The notes beneath the pieces are model-generated. The model did not search any database and was not told where the DNA came from. It saw only the letters and a program-made list of their open reading frames with translations. Below, piece by piece: positions 57,633 through 64,000 of a stretch of 64,000 nucleotides of DNA; positions within the stretch are counted from its first letter, which is position 1; each line of letters starts with the position of its first letter. Location: the NCBI GenBank assembly GCA_965153455.1, contig OZ234502.1:6603495-6667494 (forward strand). Direction: 5' to 3'. A program made the translations under genes and the position numbers. This DNA is from Sphagnum compactum. Taxonomy: Eukaryota > Bryophyta > Sphagnopsida > Sphagnales.

Positions 57633-60600
57633 GGAAGTTCTTGAGAAAATGACTTGTGGATTTCTGTGACCTATTTTTTGTGATCCATTTGTTCACGGCT
57701 GACGACCATGTGATAGTGTGTCTAGAGTCTGGACACAGTTCTTCTTTTCCACGGACTTGTGGATTTCTGCAGTCTATTTTGTGATCTATATGTTCATGAC
57801 TCAGGACTGTATGATAGTAACTTAGCATGAGGTATTGAAGGAGGTACAGATAATTAGGTGTGTTTGCAGTGAAGCTGCAGTTTGTGGACAATTGCAATTG
57901 AGCCATGTATGTGATCGGATCTTGTATAGAGAGGCCCAGGGTGCCCATTCCACAGCCCTTTTACTATTGTACTCACTGCTCGGTGCAACTAGATAAAATC
58001 ACATTGATTTGTTTGTGTGTGTTGTAGGACATTTAGAAGTTGAAAACAACTGTTTCTTCTCTGATGATGAGTACTTGTTGCTTGTTGTGACTTGTTTCTT
58101 TTGTTCCTTCGCGACATCTTTGCAGCTCTTTTATGGTCCTCTTGGGATTGCCATGGGGTCTTTTTCCATGGCTTTTTTTTATGCAGCTTGAATGAGGATG
58201 CTATTGAATACTTTTTTAAGTTACCCCCTGCCTTCTTAGTGCCTGCCTACTACGCCATGAATAACTGAGTCTTGATGTTGCTTCTAGATTGTAAAATTAT
58301 GTTTGCAGGTTTCTGGCAAGAGACCAAGGTTTAGCCTTATTGGAGCAATGTCTATCTCTCTTTTGTTATATTGACATGGCCAGTACTGGTCAGTATTCTT
58401 TGTCATGCCTTTCAATGCCCTTAAGTATGACAAGTAGGGTAAGGCCTGGCTGTCAGGGCCTTACTGCAGTGCAAAGCACATGGTGGGTCCTGTACAATTG
58501 TGCAGGGCCTACTGGGCAGAAAGCCTGAGGTGGGCACAATACAGAGGTGCCTTATTGTGTACAGACTTGCCTTGTCCACTTAAGAGGCATATATGTGTAA
58601 TGTGCCTTCATAAAGGCCATCTTGCATGGTTTAAATTCCACCAGGTAAAGGGTCTTGCAACAACACTAAATAAAACTGCCAATGCTTAATTTGTATGTTT
58701 TATCTCACACAGCGTTTGTATAAGCTGTTTGGGCACAGTTCCACCTTCATAATTGGACTGAATGATGGAGTTGGACTCTTGCTAACAGTCTCTTTTTCAA
58801 ACAGCTTAACACTCACTTTGTTCAACCTATTGCTTTTGCATGCTCTTGCTGTCTCATTATGAGATAACTCTGCCCTTCATGATTGGAATTTATGCATGAA
58901 AGCACCTGCAAGTTAAAAAATTTCAATGAATCAGATGGCAGCAGGAGTGCATTCTCCAATTGGACTTCTGTATTTCCTTCCTCTAAAGTTGCCAACCATG
59001 CCACCACCATAGTTGTTTGCTTGAACATTTTGTAAGGCATTTTGTAAGGCATTTTGCAAATGAATCCCAGTGCACAAGAGCCATGATCTGATTGAAGCAT
59101 ACATGTACCATGATGCACATCTTCTGGAAATGATAGGCTCCACATCCTCTGATATGCATATTGGGAGCTCAAATGTTTTTAGCGAAGTTGTGGCCTTGTT
59201 GTCAAAGTGGCGGCCTTATGCCAGGAACGTTCACATATTCAATCGAAGCCTGGGATAGTGACATTGTTTCCCTCCGACACCTGACACCTCTGGGGATGCA
59301 ACGAACCCAATTTGATCATATTAAGTTGAGCTATGTTCACACATTTTGTATGAATTTCCAGGCGTGGACAGCTGGTACAATGGGAGAATTGATGCTAGTG
59401 AGTGTTGAGGTCTTACACTTTGCCAATGCTCAACTTGAGCCTATGTCAAACCATGGTAAATGCAAATGTTGGTCTGGTATATTGGCTTGTGCATGGTATG
59501 TAGTCTAGTACAGTACCGATTTGCTATCAATGGACCCTAGACCCTACCAGACTGGTATGACCTGAGGCAATTCTAGCCTTTTACCAGTACCTGCCTGGTA
59601 GGGATGTGAGATAATATCGGCCTTGTTCCAATGTTGTACCAATTTTATAACCAGGAATATACATGCTTCATACTAGCCAAGAATCAGTCTTGGGCATAAT
59701 ATGAGCACTGGGCTGGTGTTTTCAAATGTCAATATTGGATCAACATTGATCAATAACACATATTTTACTTTGAAATGTTTGAAACCACCAAGTCTACTTC
59801 ACCTGTGTCATGAGGGAGGCTTACTGCCATAGGAAAAACCACATTTTGTTTTGTTGCAGTGAACATCTTACCTTCAAATTGAGTGGATCTCATAGATATG
59901 AATTCCTTTTGGCTATAAGTAAGTGAGGGGCTTCTGCTTTAGTTCCTCCTCTTCTTTTAGCATGAAAAGATGATGTTCAGCCCCAGCTTATACTCTAGCT
60001 GCCTATCCCCAACTACTGAAAGCGCAATTTGTTAGAAGCTTTTGTGTAGATATGGTAGAAGTTTGTTGACGTTGCAAGAATATGTGATAAACAAGGAAAA
60101 GGGTAAACTGGTTATGGACTAGATAGCATTTATGGAGAGGGGCTAACAATGGGTAGCCTGTCCCCAGTAATTGCCGAGCTATGGCAATGGCAAAGGAATT
60201 ACACAGGACATGCTATTCATTGGTAGCCCCCTTCTCCATAAATCCTATCCAGCATAGTTGATTACCTTCATGTGTGCAGATAAAGAGTTTCATAATCTTC
60301 TTATAACTGGATCAAAAGTTTCATACCCATCTTGTAGATGGACAAAAAGTTTTGTAACCTTCTTGTAGATGGACTAAAAAAGAGAGGGAGAAGTTCTGCA
60401 TCAGGAGAGACAAGGGGAGGGCCAGTCAGAAGCTTGAAAATGTCTTAACAGAAGTTATGTGTAGAGGTTGCAACTTGTAGGCTACTGCACCTGGACTGCC
60501 CTGCTCTAGAAAAACCAGAAATTGTTGTGTCAGCGATCTACCTCCAGGAATTGGCTCCAGTGTGAGTAATTTTGTGAATGGGAGATATAAATTCATGCCT

Positions 60601-61928
60601 GGTCAGATGTGACCTGGCAGATTAAATGAAGTTTTCTCTTGGAAGATAGATTCATGGGCAACTGGTCACTGGTTTTTATAAGCTTTCACAGATTTAAGTT
60701 TTTGCGCCATTTTGGCAATAGACTTATGCATGCATGCACTTGCAAAATCTCTGCAGAGTGGAAGAGAATCAACCCCAAATTGCTGAGAAGTTGAAATTAT
60801 TTGGAGATGCTACACATAAATTCAACATCTCGTACCTTTGTTGGCTCCTTTCCACTCTATGCCAATTCCACTAGTTTTTCACATGTAGCATAACATGCTG
60901 GACTTCATTTTGTTTCTAGTCTAGCTGAAGCAATTGACACAATCTGAAACACATGTTTTGCACTGCAACATTTGCATTGCAGAACCAGAACCTAAGATCT
61001 AAAAGGGAATATGCCTGTTGATTTTACACTGACTGGAAAAGTGGACATTTGCAGGCAGTCCTTTATGATATTTGACATTATATCCCATCTGGATTGACAT
61101 TACCATGTTCAATACTATCACAATGCTCATGAGCATGTCTTTCAAACTGCACAAAGCAATTCTAAGCAACAGTTCTAGTCTCAATTAATCTGCCAAACCA
61201 AGCAGGCAGACCCAAGCAATTCAGCACCTGATATGTTGTAAGAAAATTGCATTACTGAAATCTGCCATGGCTGTTCAAGGACACTACCCCCAACATCTGA
61301 TTAAAGCTCTTGCACTTTTCAGAAGGAATATGAGTAGAGAAGACACATCAAAGTAAATCATCTTCCCCATTCTGGCCAAAAGCCTCGCACGCTGTCAATA
61401 TGCACCTGTTCTTTTGAGGTTTGATTTTGTGGTTTTCTGGATTCTAGACAATTGACACCGATCTGCACTCTACCAAAAATACTATTGCTCAAGCATGGAC
61501 AGAGTACACTCATTATCAAACCTTAGATGGGAGCCTGCATTAACTTTGACATACAAAAGGTATCTGGAGTTCAAAGTCTGTCAGTCTGATGGCTGTAGAG
61601 CCATTCATTAGCATTGGAAAATTCCTTAACCTATACCTCGAAAACTCTTCACTGCACATAGGAATGTGAGCAAATGATGACTGATAGTCTTACCAAACAA
61701 TTGACCAGAACTACAGGAATCACAAGCATTTATAGCATCCACTCCTGTTGCATTAAGCTGCTAGTTTGCAGGAAATGACCCAAGTTCAAATACTCTGCGC
61801 AAAAACCCATCCCGTACTCCAGAAGCTACAATGTCTGCATTAAGTGTAAAGGACAACTGCAATTGGGGTCTCTCAGGTTGGGGTAGATGTCTTGACAGCA
61901 GTTACATTTAGAGCTCACCAGAGAGTGG
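57633..61928. other. KIC 3' region, long spacer and CCT5 3' region
   Basis: About 4.3 kb with no coding sequence I can support. Composition is near 40 percent GC, higher than the satellite regions, and it might hold UTRs or a noncoding transcript. A short tandem triplet of the phrase CATTTTGTAAGG lies at 59027-59055. The last 200-300 bp before 61928 are probably the CCT5 3' UTR (minus strand). Confidence 0.45.
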
Positions 61929-63536
61929 CTAATATGCAGCAGGAGTGATAACATCATCAATCTTCAGAATCATTTTCACCACTTGTGTTGCAAGAAGCAT
62001 CTGCTGCTTCTTCCCTATCAGGGTTTCAAACACATTTTGCTCTCTCATGTTATTTGTGCCCACATCATTGCAATCAATGCCCAAGTGAGGATTTTGTTCC
62101 TTGTATTGCTGGGCTTTGACCGCTGTTAATGTATTGATGGGCTGCAGTCCACTATTCTCTGCCAAAGCCATGGGAACCATGTCCAGCGCATCTGCAAAGG
62201 CTCGCATTGCATACTGCTCCACCCCGGGAATCTTGTCAGCAGCTGCCTCTACAGCCATAGAGCAAGAAATCTCTGCAGACCCACCTCCATAGACGATAGA
62301 ATTATCCCGGATCAAGTTGCGCGCCACACATAACGCATCATGTAGACTCCGCTTTGTCTCCTCAATCATCATCTTGTTTCCGCCGCGAATGAAAATGGTA
62401 ACCGCTCTGGAATTTGCACACTGCTCAATGTAGAGCATCCGATCCTTTGTTGTTCCGAAGGCTTTCTCCCTCACTAAACCAGCCTTTCCCAGTTTGTCTG
62501 GTGTAAGTTCCTGGAATCTTGGGACAATGCGACCGCCTGTTGCAATCGCAATGAGCTCGAGCTCCACTCCACCCACCCACCGCACAGCCGGCAACCCCCG
62601 GTGCATGAGCAAGTGATTGGCCTCATCATCAAAGCCCCATTGACAGATGACCAGGGTTGCTCCAGCATCCTTACACTGCTTAACCATCTCATCAAAGTAG
62701 GTTTTCTCTGCCTCCCGAAGAGCTTCAAACTTCTCGACCGAGTCGATGTCAACCTTATGCTTGGTCTTGGGCTTGGGAGGTTCAAACGGGCAAGTCAGAA
62801 TAGCAATTTTTGCATTCTTGATCTCCTTGGGCATCTGAGGATGGCTCATATCTTTGTCGACCACAATGCCATATACAAGCTCTGTATCTTCAAGCTTCCC
62901 CCCGACTTTCCCTTCCACTTTGATCAAGTCAAGATTAACGTCCTTTCGCTCAAGATCCGCTACTGCAAGAACAGCCTTCACAGCAATTTCTGCAAGCGCA
63001 CGTTTGCAACGTCCTACAATCTTGGACGAGAGAGTAGTCATGCAAGTCTGCACGAGAGGCTCAATATCAGAAGGGCTGAAATTGAATTTGTGGGCGATCT
63101 TAGAGAGGTGCTCAACTGCAAGCTTGGACGCCATCTCGTACCCTTCAGCCACACGGATGGGATGGATGCCCCGCTCTAGAAGCACTTCCGCCTGCTCCAG
63201 TAAAGCACCAGCCAACACGACCACACCCGTCGTCCCGTCACCGATTTCATAATCCTGACTTCGGGAGAGCTCCACCATCAACTTCCCGATTTGGTTCTCA
63301 ACTTCCATTTGCTCCAAGATGGTAGCACCGTCGTTAGTGATAGTGACATCGCCATCGCCGCTCTGCAGCATTTTGTCCATCCCCTTCGGCCCGAGAGACG
63401 TCCGTAAAATTCTTGCTACCGCTTTGGCCGCCATGATATTCGCCTTCTGTGCATCAAGTCCTCGAACCCGGGACTTCTGCTCTTGCTCCCGCAGGATGAT
63501 GAACGGACGCCCATACTCGTCGAACGCTAGCGCCAT
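61929..63536 (-). CDS. CCT5: T-complex protein 1 subunit epsilon (CCT5 chaperonin)
   Basis: Single uninterrupted frame of 535 residues starting [20 protein letters not shown], the same length and start as plant CCT5. An upstream in-frame ATG at 63621-63623 would add 29 unrelated residues, so the inner ATG is preferred. It has the group II chaperonin signatures: [21 protein letters not shown], the catalytic [15 protein letters not shown], the apical segment [20 protein letters not shown], and [14 protein letters not shown]5 is one of eight subunits of the cytosolic TRiC/CCT ring that folds actin and tubulin using ATP. No intron is seen, in contrast to the 11- and 18-exon genes in the window. 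A telo-box cluster lies at 63703-63726. Confidence 0.95.
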   Translation of the reverse strand: MALAFDEYGRPFIILREQEQKSRVRGLDAQKANIMAAKAVARILRTSLGPKGMDKMLQSGDGDVTITNDGATILEQMEVENQIGKLMVELSRSQDYEIGDGTTGVVVLAGALLEQAEVLLERGIHPIRVAEGYEMASKLAVEHLSKIAHKFNFSPSDIEPLVQTCMTTLSSKIVGRCKRALAEIAVKAVLAVADLERKDVNLDLIKVEGKVGGKLEDTELVYGIVVDKDMSHPQMPKEIKNAKIAILTCPFEPPKPKTKHKVDIDSVEKFEALREAEKTYFDEMVKQCKDAGATLVICQWGFDDEANHLLMHRGLPAVRWVGGVELELIAIATGGRIVPRFQELTPDKLGKAGLVREKAFGTTKDRMLYIEQCANSRAVTIFIRGGNKMMIEETKRSLHDALCVARNLIRDNSIVYGGGSAEISCSMAVEAAADKIPGVEQYAMRAFADALDMVPMALAENSGLQPINTLTAVKAQQYKEQNPHLGIDCNDVGTNNMREQNVFETLIGKKQQMLLATQVVKMILKIDDVITPAAY

Positions 63537-63702
63537 GATTACAGCTTCACAAATGGCCCTGAGACACGCCCTCTCCCCTTCACCTGCAACGGCAACATCC
63601 ACAACAACGCACCCAAGAAACACGATTCTTGGCAGAGAGTGTCAAGAACAAAGCTCGAAAGATCCCGCCACCAAGAACGAGAAACGAATAGCGCGACGGC
63701 GA

Positions 63703-63726
63703 GGATTAGGGTTAGGTTTAGGGTTA
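63703..63726 (-). promoter_or_regulatory. Telo-box cluster upstream of CCT5
   Basis: Overlapping TTAGGG/TTTAGGG motifs lie 170-190 bp upstream of the CCT5 start. On the gene strand they read AAACCCTA-like, the orientation reported for plant telo-boxes. Confidence 0.55.
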
Positions 63727-63759
63727 TATCCGTTTACTCACAGTCGCTTTTTGTTGTTC

Positions 63760-63915
63760 AATGTGAATGTGGATTTCATGTTTTGGGGGTCAAATGGTTT
63801 TTTCCGTGTGAATGGGTGTTGACGTTTTGGCGCAAATACGGTTTCGTGTATGAATGTGCTTTCCATGTTCTGTCGCACTAATGGTTTTCCAGTGTGAATG
63901 TGGATTCGGTCAGTG
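63760..63915. repeat. ~43 bp diverged tandem repeat upstream of CCT5
   Basis: The order GTGTGAATGTGGAT, then CATGTTTTGG or TTGACGTTTTGG, then AATGGTTTTCC recurs about three and a half times. Starts are near 63765, 63808, 63848 and 63890. Copies differ considerably. Confidence 0.55.
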
Positions 63916-64000
63916 GTGTTTTTAGGATTTTCTCGTTCGTGGCTAAAGTGGCGATCATCCATACGAACATTTAGCGAAAGTGGCGATTGTCACTAGAAAG

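Noticed and set aside
63537-63623. Upstream in-frame ATG extending CCT5 by 29 residues
   Set aside because: The extra residues do not look like CCT5, and the inner ATG gives the usual plant length and N-terminus.

Overview
The window looks like nuclear DNA of a green plant. Evidence: TTTAGGG/CCCTAAA telomere-type motifs, plant-type split genes (signal peptide peptidase, a PDR-like ABCG transporter, a KIC-type EF-hand protein, CCT5), and Helitron, PIF/Harbinger and Ty1/copia remains. Low gene density, very repeat-rich spacers and a transporter closer in style to algal/oomycete PDRs than to flowering-plant ones make me lean to a seed-free plant or streptophyte alga. That placement is inference. 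No tRNA, rRNA or CRISPR was seen.

Layout. 1-5780: AT-rich, no gene seen. 5790-6610: six tandem ~125-148 bp repeats just upstream of an 11-exon signal peptide peptidase gene (7053-10782, +). 12564-18992: a decayed Helitron with a recognisable 3' hairpin and CTAG end, a broken Rep-helicase and a captured protein kinase fragment. 18993-24895: a large inverted repeat whose arms are themselves ~200 bp tandem repeats rich in GGTATTGC/GCAATACC. 25574-26107: a dead zinc-finger reading frame. 27070-28130: about 15 copies of a ~69 bp unit, each a near-palindrome. 28960-36130: a succession of degenerate AT-rich satellites, some telomere-like. 39563-50448: an 18-exon full-size ABCG/PDR transporter of about 1768 residues (+). 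51090-54650: PIF/Harbinger and copia relics. 54977-56110: old duplications. 57231-57632: single-exon KIC-like EF-hand gene (+). 61929-63536: single-exon CCT5 chaperonin gene (-).

The four intact genes act in separate processes (ER membrane proteolysis, membrane transport or sensing, calcium signalling, cytosolic protein folding) and do not form a cluster. The most unusual item is the transporter. It carries a PDZ-like domain with a literal GLGF motif between NBD1 and the first membrane domain, and it has lost the Walker B glutamate in both nucleotide-binding domains, plus the Q-loop and H-loop residues of NBD2. This suggests a regulatory or scaffold-coupled ABCG protein rather than an ordinary pump. 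All exon boundaries were placed by hand from splice consensus, reading phase and family conservation.
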